The translations under genes and the position numbers were made by a program. A stretch of DNA of 34,821 nucleotides from Planctomycetota bacterium (GTDB taxonomy: Bacteria > Planctomycetota > B15-G4), in assembly GCA_003644265.1 (NCBI GenBank), contig QNBX01000027.1:1-34821 (forward strand). Direction: 5' to 3'. Below are positions 7,741 through 15,033 of this stretch, in pieces. The notes under the pieces were generated by a model. It did not search any database, had not been told where the DNA came from, and saw nothing but the letters and a program-made list of their open reading frames with translations. Each line of letters begins with the position of its first letter. Position 1 is the stretch's first letter.

Positions 7741-7846
7741 GACGCACAGGGTGGGTCATCTGCCCCAGGCTGAATTCAGGCCCGCGGGCGCGGTTGCCGA
7801 TGGGGAAGCAGGCCTGGCCAGCGCCCCCGGATGCGCGCTTCTGCTG

Positions 7847-7883
7847 TAGAGTAGCCGGTTCCTCCCTCTCTCCTCTCCCCCCC
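7847..7883 (+). promoter_or_regulatory. Candidate -10 and a 25-base all-pyrimidine leader segment
   Basis: TAGAGT (7847-7852) is a -10-like hexamer. Six bases later an uninterrupted C/T run covers 7859-7883, close to where transcription would begin if the hexamer is used. It lies about 100 bases upstream of the secreted FG-GAP protein. No -35 is evident. Confidence 0.3.
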
Positions 7884-7986
7884 GCGGCAGCCTGCTCCGC
7901 CGTACCCCACGGCGCCCGCACGATCGGTGTTCGCTCGTCCACCGATACGACGCTGCTCGACGACCACACCCTTTGAGATCCCGCGC

Positions 7987-9861
7987 ATGCCCCGCTCCTT
8001 CTTGACCACCCTCTCGTTGCTCTCGGCCCTGGCTGGATCCCTCTCGGCGCAGCAGTTCATGCGCGACACCTCGTTCCCCGCCCAGAACGTCTGGACCGAT
8101 GGCGTCGAGACGGTCGACGTCGACGATGACGGCGACATCGACATCCTGTTTGCCAACGGCAGCAACTACGGCAGCACGGGCACGGCCGGCGCGCAGGATC
8201 AGCACCTGTTCCTGAACGACGGCGCGGGCAACTTCACGGCGGCTCACGGCCAGCTGCTGCATGGCGGCAACTTCAACGCCAAGATGGTCATCGCGGAGGA
8301 CTTCGACGGCGACGGCGCCCCCGACCTCATGTACGCCTCGGGTAGCGGCGGCGCGGCTCCGCGTCTGCTGCTCAACGACGGCGCGGGTCACTTCAGCAAC
8401 GCGTCCAGCAACCTGCCCTCCGGCAGTCTGCGCAGCTTCTGCGTGGTGGGCGGCGACATTGACGATGACGGTGACATCGACGTGGCCATCACCGACGGCG
8501 GCACCTTCGGCGGTTTCGCGACTCAGCAGCGCCTGTGGCTGAACGACGGCTCGGCCCACTTCACGGACGTGACCGGCACGCAGATGCCCGCGGACAACTT
8601 CAACTGCCAGGACGTCACCTTCGTCGACTTCGACGGCGACTTCGACGTGGACCTGCTGCTGATGGGCAAGGGCCAGAGCGGCAAGCGCGGGCGCCTGTAC
8701 CTGAACGACGGCGCCGGCAACTTCAGCATCGCCAGCGCCATGAACCAGGTCGGCAGCGGCAACACCTACGAGGGCGACTGGTCGGACCTCGACGGCGACG
8801 GCAGGTTCGACTGCAACGTGCAGTCGATCTCGGGCACCAGCGAGGGCTGGGCCAAGAACCGCGGCACCGGCGTGGCCATGACTGAGTCCACCTACCCGGC
8901 GCCCAACGGCGGTGACGACAACGAGATGGCTCAGCTCGACTACGACAACGACGGCGACATGGACTGCTTTGCAGGCTCGCTCACCAGCGCGGGCGAGAAG
9001 GTCTGGCGCAACAACGGCAGCGGCGGCTTCACCAACAACAACGGCGCCATCCAGACCATCACCGACTCGACGCTCGACTTCGGCTTTGCCGACCTGAACG
9101 GCGACGGCCGCTACGACATGATCACCGGCCAGGGTGAGAGCGGCAACTTCACCAACAAGATCTACATCAACAACGGTCCGGTCGACACGCTCGCCCCGGA
9201 CGTGATGGCGGTCGAGTTCGGCGCGGCCGTCACGGCGCCCTTCTCGGTGGTGCACATCCAGGTGCAGGACGCCATCAACGATGACGGCCACGTCAACGTC
9301 GACGTGAGCTTCACCTACACCACGGATGATCCGGCCGCCGGCTCCGGCACGGCCACGCGCATGGGCAACGGCCTGTACCGCGTGGCGGTGCCCACCTCGG
9401 GCAGCGCGACCTTCGCCGACATCTCGATCACGATCACTGACACGGCCGGCAACGCCACCGTCGAGGACGTGTTCATCGGGACCTCCAACGCCTGGACGGA
9501 CGTAGGCGGCGGCAAGGCCGGCAGCGGCGGTCTGACCCCACTGCTGGTGGGCAGCGGCCCGCTCACGGCGGGCAGCTTCAACACCGTGATCATGACCAAC
9601 GCCCTGCCCGGCAGCTCCACCAACCTGGTGATCGGCTTCAGCCTGCTGAACGTGTCGTTCCGGGGGGGCACGCTGGTCCCCGCGGCAGACGCCCTGTTCC
9701 TGGGCCTGCCCGTGGACGGCAGCGGCTCCAACAACATCCCGTTCATCTGGCCCGCGGGTGTCACCCCGGGCACGCTGTTCTGGGCGCAGCACTGGGTCAG
9801 CGATGCCGCGGTGAGCTTCAACCTGTCGGCCTCCAACGGTCTGCGGGGCGAGGCTCAATAG
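7987..9861 (+). CDS. Secreted FG-GAP/VCBS repeat protein with planctomycete-type C-terminal domain
   Basis: The product is 624 residues from ATG 7987, chosen because a signal peptide (FLTTLSLLSALAGSLSAQQ, residues 5-23) begins there; the upstream in-frame ATG 7927 only adds a non-signal stretch. About seven FG-GAP/VCBS blades follow, each with an Asp-rich calcium loop: DVDDDGDIDILF, DFDGDGAPDLMY, DIDDDGDIDVAI, DFDGDFDVDLLL, DLDGDGRFDC, DYDNDGDMDCF, DLNGDGRYDMI. A beta-sandwich-like stretch covers about 400-500. The last 110 residues form a domain (ALPGSSTNLVIGFSLLNVSF ... WPAGVTPGTLFWAQHWVSDA ... SASNGLRG) shared with the proteins at 13107 and 17674. Such beta-propellers are extracellular binding or adhesion proteins; no enzymatic site is visible. 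It ends at a strong hairpin (9916-9956). Confidence 0.92.
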   Translation: MPRSFLTTLSLLSALAGSLSAQQFMRDTSFPAQNVWTDGVETVDVDDDGDIDILFANGSNYGSTGTAGAQDQHLFLNDGAGNFTAAHGQLLHGGNFNAKMVIAEDFDGDGAPDLMYASGSGGAAPRLLLNDGAGHFSNASSNLPSGSLRSFCVVGGDIDDDGDIDVAITDGGTFGGFATQQRLWLNDGSAHFTDVTGTQMPADNFNCQDVTFVDFDGDFDVDLLLMGKGQSGKRGRLYLNDGAGNFSIASAMNQVGSGNTYEGDWSDLDGDGRFDCNVQSISGTSEGWAKNRGTGVAMTESTYPAPNGGDDNEMAQLDYDNDGDMDCFAGSLTSAGEKVWRNNGSGGFTNNNGAIQTITDSTLDFGFADLNGDGRYDMITGQGESGNFTNKIYINNGPVDTLAPDVMAVEFGAAVTAPFSVVHIQVQDAINDDGHVNVDVSFTYTTDDPAAGSGTATRMGNGLYRVAVPTSGSATFADISITITDTAGNATVEDVFIGTSNAWTDVGGGKAGSGGLTPLLVGSGPLTAGSFNTVIMTNALPGSSTNLVIGFSLLNVSFRGGTLVPAADALFLGLPVDGSGSNNIPFIWPAGVTPGTLFWAQHWVSDAAVSFNLSASNGLRGEAQ

Positions 9862-9866
9862 CCTGC

Positions 9867-9893
9867 GCTGCGTGAACAGCCGCTGCGTGAACA
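9867..9893. repeat. Short tandem duplication just after the FG-GAP gene stop
   Basis: GCTGCGTGAACA occurs at 9867-9878 and 9882-9893, offset by 15 bases and separated by GCC. It starts 6 bases after the TAG stop of the preceding gene. Confidence 0.9.
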
Positions 9894-9915
9894 ACGGGAG
9901 CCGCGTGCTCCCGCT

Positions 9916-9956
9916 GCGCGGCCCCGGCGTTCGGATGCCCGGCGCCGGGGCCGCGC
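9916..9956 (+). terminator. 14-bp perfect GC hairpin after the FG-GAP gene
   Basis: GCGCGGCCCCGGCG (9916-9929) pairs perfectly with CGCCGGGGCCGCGC (9943-9956) across a 13-base loop, about 55 bases after the stop at 9861. The following bases (TCGTCTCTC) are only weakly T-rich. It probably ends or insulates transcription before the thioesterase gene at 10005. Confidence 0.65.
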
Positions 9957-10004
9957 TCGTCTCTCACCCTGTGCTCGCCGCCGCCGTTGGGCCAAGATGG
10001 AGCC

Positions 10005-10748
10005 ATGACGACCTCAGCCTGGTTTCCCTCCTTGCGCCGGCAGCCAAACCCGCGCGTGCGCTTGCTGTGCCTGCCCTTCGCGGGCGGCGGCAGCCTGGCC
10101 TTCCGCGGCTGGCAGCAGCTGCTGGGCAGCGAGATCGAGCTCTGGGCCGCGTGTCCGCCCGGGCGCGAGCGCCGCCTGGGCGAGGTGCCTCACAGCTCCA
10201 TGGATGAGTACCTCACGGGGCTCGAGCAGGCCGCCGACGAGGTGCTGTCCGGCCCCTGGGCGGTGTTCGGGCACAGCTTCGGCGCGCTGGCGGCCCACGC
10301 CCTGGCGCGTCGGCGCGCTCTGGCGCAGCAGCGCGCGCCCACGCTGCTGGCCGTGTCGGGCGCGAGGGCGCCGTGGTTGGAGCCGCTGCCGCCGCTGCTG
10401 CGCGACCTGCCCAAGGACCGCTTCCTTGAAGAACTCGGCAGCCTGGGGGGCACGCCGCCAGCGGTCTTGGAGCATCCCGAGCTGATGGACCTGTTCCTGC
10501 CCGCCCTGCGCGCCGACACCGCCCTGAGCGAGGCCTGGAGCCTGCCCGCGCCGGAGCTGCTCGCCGTGCCGCTGCTGGTGCTGGGCGGTGAGGACGACGA
10601 GGAGTCTCTGCCCGAGCGCATCGCCGCCTGGCGCCAGGGCGCGGCCGCGGGGCACAGCCAGCGGCTCTTCCCCGGCGGGCACTTCTACGTGCAGCCCGAG
10701 CGCGACGCGTTGCTCGATTGCCTGCGAGCGGCGCTGCTGGGCGGCTGA
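10005..10748 (+). CDS. Type II thioesterase (GrsT/TesA-like, alpha/beta hydrolase)
   Basis: The product is 247 residues, the usual size. ATG 10005 gives MTTSAWFPSL, typical of the family, and is preferred over TTG 9987. Features in order are LLCLPFAGGGSLAFRGW (oxyanion region, 20-36), PPGRERRLGE (51-60), nucleophile elbow FGHSFGALAA with Ser91, GGEDDEE containing the catalytic Asp (197 or 198), and PGGHFYV with His226. These enzymes remove wrong or stalled acyl groups from phosphopantetheine arms of NRPS and PKS carrier proteins. It is a single gene between a secreted propeller gene and a convergent one, but lies 3 kb from the PPTase gene that would activate such carriers. No NRPS or PKS is in the window. 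Confidence 0.9.
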   Translation: MTTSAWFPSLRRQPNPRVRLLCLPFAGGGSLAFRGWQQLLGSEIELWAACPPGRERRLGEVPHSSMDEYLTGLEQAADEVLSGPWAVFGHSFGALAAHALARRRALAQQRAPTLLAVSGARAPWLEPLPPLLRDLPKDRFLEELGSLGGTPPAVLEHPELMDLFLPALRADTALSEAWSLPAPELLAVPLLVLGGEDDEESLPERIAAWRQGAAAGHSQRLFPGGHFYVQPERDALLDCLRAALLGG

Positions 10749-10778
10749 GGCGCGGGGGCGCGCGCGGCCTCCCGCGCT
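10749..10778. terminator. GC hairpin between convergent genes
   Basis: Positions 10749-10758 can pair with 10769-10778 (core GCGCGGG with CCCGCGC, plus G-T wobbles) around a 10-base loop. The hairpin sits at the junction of the thioesterase gene (plus) and the FG-GAP gene (minus) and could serve both. There is no T-tract. Confidence 0.4.
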
Positions 10779-10829
10779 ACGGAACGAAGGTCACAGCTGC
10801 ACCGCTACGGCACGAAGGTCAGCTGCACC
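10776..10829. repeat. Imperfect 28/26-bp tandem duplication at the 3' end of the minus-strand FG-GAP gene
   Basis: GCTACGGAACGAAGGTCACA... (10776-10803) is repeated as GCTACGGCACGAAGGTCAGC... (10804-10829). The second copy encodes the last codons (VQLTFVP) and the TAG stop of the minus-strand protein. The first lies just beyond the stop and still spells a recognisable copy of those codons and stop. Confidence 0.9.
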
Positions 10830-12793
10830 GCATTCGAAACAAAGTCGTACGGCGCGCGCGTCAAGAACGCGTAGTGCATCGACAGGCCCGCGGCGCCGGC
10901 CACGGGCGGCAGGTTGAGCTGGGCGCTGGCCCGGCCGCTGGCATCGAGCACGCCGCTGAAGTGGGTGAAGAGCGGCGTGTTCAGGTTGTCGATCAGCAGG
11001 AACGTGAGCCAGTCGAAGTTGAGCGGCAAGCTCACCAGTCCGCCGGGCAGGGGCGTACCGGGCGCGCTGCCGCTGGCCGTGCCCAGCAGCACGTAGCTGC
11101 GCCCCGCGAAGGCGCTGCCCGCGTCGAGCATCAGGTCGACCGTGCCGCCCGCCTCGGGGATGTTCAGCGGCGTCGCCGACAGCGCGGCGGGAGGCTGGTC
11201 GCCCACGATGGCGAAGTCCTGCGGTGAGATCGCGCTGACGCTGCCTGCGCCGGTGGTCACGATGAGCTTCACGCGGCAGCTGTCCGAGCTGCTCTGGGGC
11301 ACGGTCCACTGCCAGCGGCCGTTGTCGGGCAGCGGGCCGGCCAGGGTCTGCCAGGGTCCGGCTGCGCCGTTGAGCGAGAGCTGCAGCTCGACGCTGGCCG
11401 GGCCGCTGCCGCTGGGCACGGCGGCCAGCCAGTCGATCCGACGCACGCAGCCGGCGCGGTAGACCTCGCCGCCGTGGGGCATGCTCACGCGCGCGCTGAG
11501 CGACGCCGGGGCCTGCCAGGGCGAGTAGACCCGCAGCTGATTGCGGTAGAACGGGAAGCCGCTCTTGGAGGCGGCGATCACGATGTCCTCGCGCCCGTCG
11601 TGGTCCACGTCGCCGTCCACCCGCAGCGCGGAGGTGCTGCCCGGCGAGGGCATGCTCCAACTGGCGTCGGCGCTCCAGTTGCCCGCGCCGTCGCCCAGGA
11701 ACGTGCGTCCCGTGGGTCCGTCGAAGGCCACGATGTCCAGCAGCCCGTCGCCGTTCAGGTCGCCCAGCTGCGAGAGCTCGTAGCTGCCCGTGGTCGGCAG
11801 TCCGCTGCTGGCCGCGCTCCAACTCGAGCTGCCCTGCTCAAAGCGGAAGCAGCGCACGCCGACGCTGCCCTCGCACAGCACCAGGTCGAGGTCGCCGTCG
11901 TTGTCCATGTCGCCGTGGTGCAGACCGCGCAGCGAGGTCGGCAGCCCCGTCTGCGCCAGGCTGAAGCCGAAGGCGCCGTCGCCCAGGTAGACGTTGCTGC
12001 CGCCGCGGGACGCGATGATGTCCAGATAGCCGTCGGCGTTCACGTCGCAGGCCTCGATGGTGTATCCCACCGAGCCGCCGGTCGCCGACCAGGCCGGCGT
12101 CCAGCTGCCGTCCAGATTGTTGCGGTAGACCTGCAGGCCGTTGCCGCCGCCGAACGACAACGAGGCCAGGTCGAGGTCGCCGTCGCCGTCGAAGTCAGCC
12201 AGGGCTGTGGCGAACATGCCCCAGCTCTCGCCGTTGCTCGCCAGGCCGGCGCTCCAGTTGGTCCAGCTCGTGCCCGTCCCGTCGCTCAACGCGGCGCCCA
12301 TGAGCGACGAGCCCAGTCCCGACGAGGTCCAGTCGTGATGGATGCCCCAGGCCAGGTCGAGGTCGCCGTCCAGGTCGAGGTCGCCCAGGGCGCAGCCGCC
12401 GTAGCCGAAGGTGCCGAACTGTCGCGCCGCCCAGGAGCCCTGCCCATCGCCCAGGTACAGCGTGATGCCGTGCTGGGCGCTGTTCACGTTGGGCGAGCCG
12501 TGGTCGCCCACCGAGACGATGTCCAGGTTGCCGTCGCCGTTCACGTCGCCCAGCTCGAACTCCGTGCGGCCCTCCTCGCGGGTGGGGGTGTCGAGGCCGA
12601 TCGAGCGGTTCACCAGCGTCAGCGCGGCGGGGGCCGGCGGTGGGTCGTTGGGCGCCGGGGCGCCGGCAGGAGCCCCGGCGGCGGCAGGAGCCCGGGCGGC
12701 GGCGGGCGCGGCGCAGGCGAGCAGCAGGGCCAAGCCAGCCAGCAGTCCGAGCAGCGGTGGCGCGGGGCCGTCGAGCGGGGTTGCAGGGAGCAT
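10805..12793 (-). CDS. Secreted or lipid-anchored FG-GAP/VCBS repeat protein
   Basis: The product is 662 residues from ATG 12793. Residues 10-35 are a hydrophobic export signal (PPLLGLLAGLALLLACAAPA) containing LLAC, which might act as a lipobox, followed by an Ala/Pro linker to about 58. Seven blades with calcium loops follow: DVNGDGNLDIV, DLDLDGDLDLAW, DFDGDGDLDLASL, DVNADGYLDIIA, DMDNDGDLDLVL, DLNGDGLLDIVAF, DVDHDGREDIVIA. After about residue 420 comes a Kumamolisin/PKD-like beta region with the phrase GGEVYRAGCVRRIDWLA, then a C-terminal domain (GRSYVLLGTASGSAPGTPLP ... DFVSNAVQLTFVP) that looks like a distant version of the tail domain on the protein at 7987. It is presumably extracellular; its ligand is unknown. 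It is divergent from the HAF-repeat gene at 13107. Confidence 0.9.
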   Translation of the reverse strand: MLPATPLDGPAPPLLGLLAGLALLLACAAPAAARAPAAAGAPAGAPAPNDPPPAPAALTLVNRSIGLDTPTREEGRTEFELGDVNGDGNLDIVSVGDHGSPNVNSAQHGITLYLGDGQGSWAARQFGTFGYGGCALGDLDLDGDLDLAWGIHHDWTSSGLGSSLMGAALSDGTGTSWTNWSAGLASNGESWGMFATALADFDGDGDLDLASLSFGGGNGLQVYRNNLDGSWTPAWSATGGSVGYTIEACDVNADGYLDIIASRGGSNVYLGDGAFGFSLAQTGLPTSLRGLHHGDMDNDGDLDLVLCEGSVGVRCFRFEQGSSSWSAASSGLPTTGSYELSQLGDLNGDGLLDIVAFDGPTGRTFLGDGAGNWSADASWSMPSPGSTSALRVDGDVDHDGREDIVIAASKSGFPFYRNQLRVYSPWQAPASLSARVSMPHGGEVYRAGCVRRIDWLAAVPSGSGPASVELQLSLNGAAGPWQTLAGPLPDNGRWQWTVPQSSSDSCRVKLIVTTGAGSVSAISPQDFAIVGDQPPAALSATPLNIPEAGGTVDLMLDAGSAFAGRSYVLLGTASGSAPGTPLPGGLVSLPLNFDWLTFLLIDNLNTPLFTHFSGVLDASGRASAQLNLPPVAGAAGLSMHYAFLTRAPYDFVSNAVQLTFVP

Positions 12794-13106
12794 GCCGATC
12801 TCGATCGGGGTGCGGATCCACGGCGAGGGGGTCTGGGGCTCACGCCAACGGGCCTACCGTACCGCGGCTGCGGGCCGTGGGGCGCTTACTTCGCCCTGTA
12901 TGACATTCCCTGGGGAAATTCCCGGGGAACTGCTGCCTTGAGGTAGGCTGGCCCTCGGCAGTGGGCTCGGCCAGTCATTGCTGCGCCAGCCATAGCTTCG
13001 CTGCGCGTTCAAGCGGCCAAGTGATGCAGCCAGCTCAAGCCGCCTGCCATCGCCCACCCGCCAAGTGCCTCCTCATTCACTCAAGACTCGATAGGACAGC
13101 GCACAG
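12794..13106. other. 313-base divergent intergenic region
   Basis: This gap separates the minus-strand FG-GAP gene from the plus-strand HAF-repeat gene. It is slightly less GC-rich than the coding sequence around it. Apart from the tandem palindromes at 12906-12929 I see no gene, RNA or clear -35/-10 pair. The plus-strand gene has a weak AGGA about 10 bases before its ATG. Confidence 0.6.
12906..12929. promoter_or_regulatory. Two adjacent TTCCC-N-GGGAA palindromes (operator candidate)
   Basis: TTCCCTGGGGAA (12906-12917) and TTCCCGGGGAA (12919-12929) are near-identical palindromes one base apart, with centres about 12-13 bases apart, or somewhat more than one helical turn. They lie in the divergent gap between two secreted-protein genes. 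The arrangement fits cooperative binding of a dimeric regulator. Confidence 0.5.
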
Positions 13107-14504
13107 ATGAATCGACACACCCTCCTCGCTTCGGTGGCATTCGCCACGCTCAGCGTGAGTCTCTCGGCCCAGTCTCTCACCATCCTGCCTGCCGGCACCT
13201 GGGCCTCCGACATCACGCCAGACGGACGCGTCGTCGTGGGCTCCGCCGCCGGCGGCGGCTTCTATTGGGACTGGAAGCACGACCCCGCACCCACCTTCAT
13301 CACCGGCGGCAACGACATCGTCGCCGTGTCCGACGACGGTCTCACCATGGTCGGCTGCATGGATGACCCCGGGACGGGCGCAGAGGTCGCGGCCATGTGG
13401 ACCCAGGCCAGCGGCTGGGTGAGCCTCGGGTACCTGCCCAACGCGGGGTCCTGCCCCAGCAAGAGCAACGCCTACGACATCTCCGGTGATGGCACCACGG
13501 TGGTGGGCCTGTCTTGGGATGGTTGCAGCGGCCGCGCGTTCAAGTGGACTGCTGCCAACGGCATGGAAGAACTGCAACACCTGGGCAGCAGCTCCAACCG
13601 CGCCAGCGCCATCTCCGGAGACGGCTCGACGATCGGCGGCTGGGCCCAGACCTCGGCCCGCTCCCCGGCCTACTGGGACGCGAGCGATCACTCGGGGGCC
13701 ATGGTCGACCCCAGCTTCAGCGGCGAGGTGCACGACCTCAACGCTGACGGCAGCATCTCCGTGGGAACCAACTACTTTGGAGGGGGAGCGGGTTGGTACA
13801 GCGCTTTCTATCGGGTAGGGACCGGCAACCTCATCAGCATTGGCTCTCTCAGCGGGGGCACCATGGCCGGCAACGCCCAAGGCGTTTCGGAGGATGGCTC
13901 GCTGATTGTGGGCTTCGACCACGCCGGCCTGTACCGCGAGGCGTGGATCTGGACCCAGGCCAGCGGCATCGTCGGCATGGCTGACGTGTTCACTTCTCTG
14001 GGCATCACGGGTGCCCCTTTCATCAAGGTCTGCCGGGCGACAAGCAGCGACGGCGGCATCGTCGTGGGCGGCGCCGAGGGCGGCGGGGGCGGCTTCTCCA
14101 ACGCCGGCTTCATCCTTGAGTTCGACACCAACGGGAGCTGGGACACCGACACCAACGCCTTGGCCGGCACTCTCGGCGAGCCCAGCCTGACCGGGAGCGG
14201 CGACCTGCTGCCCTTCGCGCCCGTGAGCATCTCGCTCAGCAACGCGCTGCCGGGCGGACAGGCCTGGTTGATCATTGGGTTCTCCTCGATCAACGTGGCG
14301 TTCAAGCACGGAGTCCTGGTGCCCAACCCCGATCTGCTGCTGGGCCCGCTGGGCCTGAGCGGCACTGGCACGCTTGACCTGAACACCTTCTGGCCCGACG
14401 CGCTTCCCGGCGGGTTCTCTTCCTACTACCAATACTGGATCCCCGACGCAGCGGGCCCCACTGGCTTCGCAGCATCCAACGGCTTGGTGGCGACCACGCC
14501 CTAG
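13107..14504 (+). CDS. Secreted HAF-repeat protein with planctomycete-type C-terminal domain
   Basis: The product is 465 residues from ATG 13107. Residues 1-22 are a signal peptide (LLASVAFATLSVSLSAQ). Residues about 30-340 hold around six repeats of the HAF type, pairing SxDGxxxVG phrases (DITPDGRVVVGSA, VSDDGLTMVGCM, ISGDGTTVVGLS, ISGDGSTIGGWA, SEDGSLIVGFD, SSDGGIVVGGA) with phrases such as AFKWTAANGMEELQHLG and AWIWTQASGIV; these are thought to fold as a beta-propeller. Residues 355-465 are the tail domain shared with the proteins at 7987 and 17674 (SNALPGGQAWLIIGFSSINV ... YQYWIPDAAGPTGFAASNGL). No catalytic residues are apparent, and the role outside the cell is unknown. A 13-bp hairpin follows directly. 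Confidence 0.9.
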   Translation: MNRHTLLASVAFATLSVSLSAQSLTILPAGTWASDITPDGRVVVGSAAGGGFYWDWKHDPAPTFITGGNDIVAVSDDGLTMVGCMDDPGTGAEVAAMWTQASGWVSLGYLPNAGSCPSKSNAYDISGDGTTVVGLSWDGCSGRAFKWTAANGMEELQHLGSSSNRASAISGDGSTIGGWAQTSARSPAYWDASDHSGAMVDPSFSGEVHDLNADGSISVGTNYFGGGAGWYSAFYRVGTGNLISIGSLSGGTMAGNAQGVSEDGSLIVGFDHAGLYREAWIWTQASGIVGMADVFTSLGITGAPFIKVCRATSSDGGIVVGGAEGGGGGFSNAGFILEFDTNGSWDTDTNALAGTLGEPSLTGSGDLLPFAPVSISLSNALPGGQAWLIIGFSSINVAFKHGVLVPNPDLLLGPLGLSGTGTLDLNTFWPDALPGGFSSYYQYWIPDAAGPTGFAASNGLVATTP

Positions 14505-14519
14505 TCAGCACCGCAACAT

Positions 14520-14559
14520 CGGGAGCGCGCGGGCCACACGACGGGACCGCGCGCTCCCG
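14520..14559 (+). terminator. 13-bp perfect GC hairpin after the HAF-repeat gene
   Basis: CGGGAGCGCGCGG (14520-14532) pairs perfectly with CCGCGCGCTCCCG (14547-14559) across a 14-base loop, starting 15 bases after the TAG stop at 14504. Only a weak T-rich stretch follows (CTCCTGTTCTCTC). Confidence 0.7.
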
Positions 14560-14784
14560 AGCGGCACTGCTCCTGTTCTCTCCCGCCGACCTCGGTGGAT
14601 AGGAAGTTCAGAGCCCCCCCCCTTTGAGCGTCACCGGGGCGCTGCGGACTCGCGACGCCGCACGGCCCGCTCCCCGGCCCTCGTCAGGGCGGGCAGCCTT
14701 GCCGAGACTGCACGAGCTGCCCGACGGTCGCGATGGCGGGGCGGGCCGCGTAGCGACACAGCCGCTCCGACGCCGAGGCCGGGT

Positions 14785-14802
14785 ACGCGCCAACTGGCGC
14801 GT
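14785..14802 (-). terminator. 7-bp GC hairpin downstream of tRNA-Pro
   Basis: ACGCGCC (14785-14791) and GGCGCGT (14796-14802) form a perfect stem with a 4-base loop. It lies 17 bases beyond the tRNA 3' end on the minus strand, so it could terminate or define the processing end of the tRNA transcript. There is no T-tract. Confidence 0.45.
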
Positions 14803-14819
14803 TCAGCAGGATTTACAAA

Positions 14820-14896
14820 TGGTCGGGGTGACTGGATTCGAACCAGCGATCTCTTGTCCCCCAGACAAGCGCTCTACCAAACTGAGCCACACCCCG
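14820..14896 (-). tRNA. tRNA-Pro (anticodon GGG)
   Basis: Read on the minus strand, 77 bases fold as a complete tRNA: acceptor CGGGGTG with CACCCCG, D-arm GCTC/GAGC, anticodon stem CTTGT/ACAAG with 7-base loop CTGGGGG (anticodon GGG), five-base variable loop, and T-arm GCTGG/CCAGT enclosing TTCGAAT. The discriminator A and CCA end are encoded. It reads proline codons CCC and CCU. Confidence 0.96.
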
Positions 14897-15033
14897 CCGG
14901 TTCGCCGCCTCGCGAGAGGCCCTGATGGACGCGTAGGGGACGCGTCGGCGAGGGGTGTTTGTAACCGAGGGTGGGGCGGCCCCACAAGACCGATGGGAGG
15001 AAACGCTCCGGGGTTCGAATCGTCATTGAGGGC

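Larger units (their letters stand above)
14505..14819. other. 315-base gap between HAF-repeat gene and tRNA-Pro
   Basis: It contains the terminator hairpin at 14520-14559 and the hairpin at 14785-14802. Between them (14560-14784) the sequence is GC-rich with a run of eight C at 14613-14620. The open frames across it read as low-complexity Arg/Pro/Ala and I do not consider them genes. Confidence 0.6.

Noticed and set aside
7770..7779. Palindrome CTGAATTCAG after the PPTase gene
   Set aside because: A single 10-base palindrome is expected by chance in a window this size and has no supporting structure.
7756..9894. 712-residue minus-strand frame opposite the FG-GAP protein
   Set aside because: Val/Ala/His-rich composition is the complement of Asp/Gly-rich calcium loops; no domain is visible.
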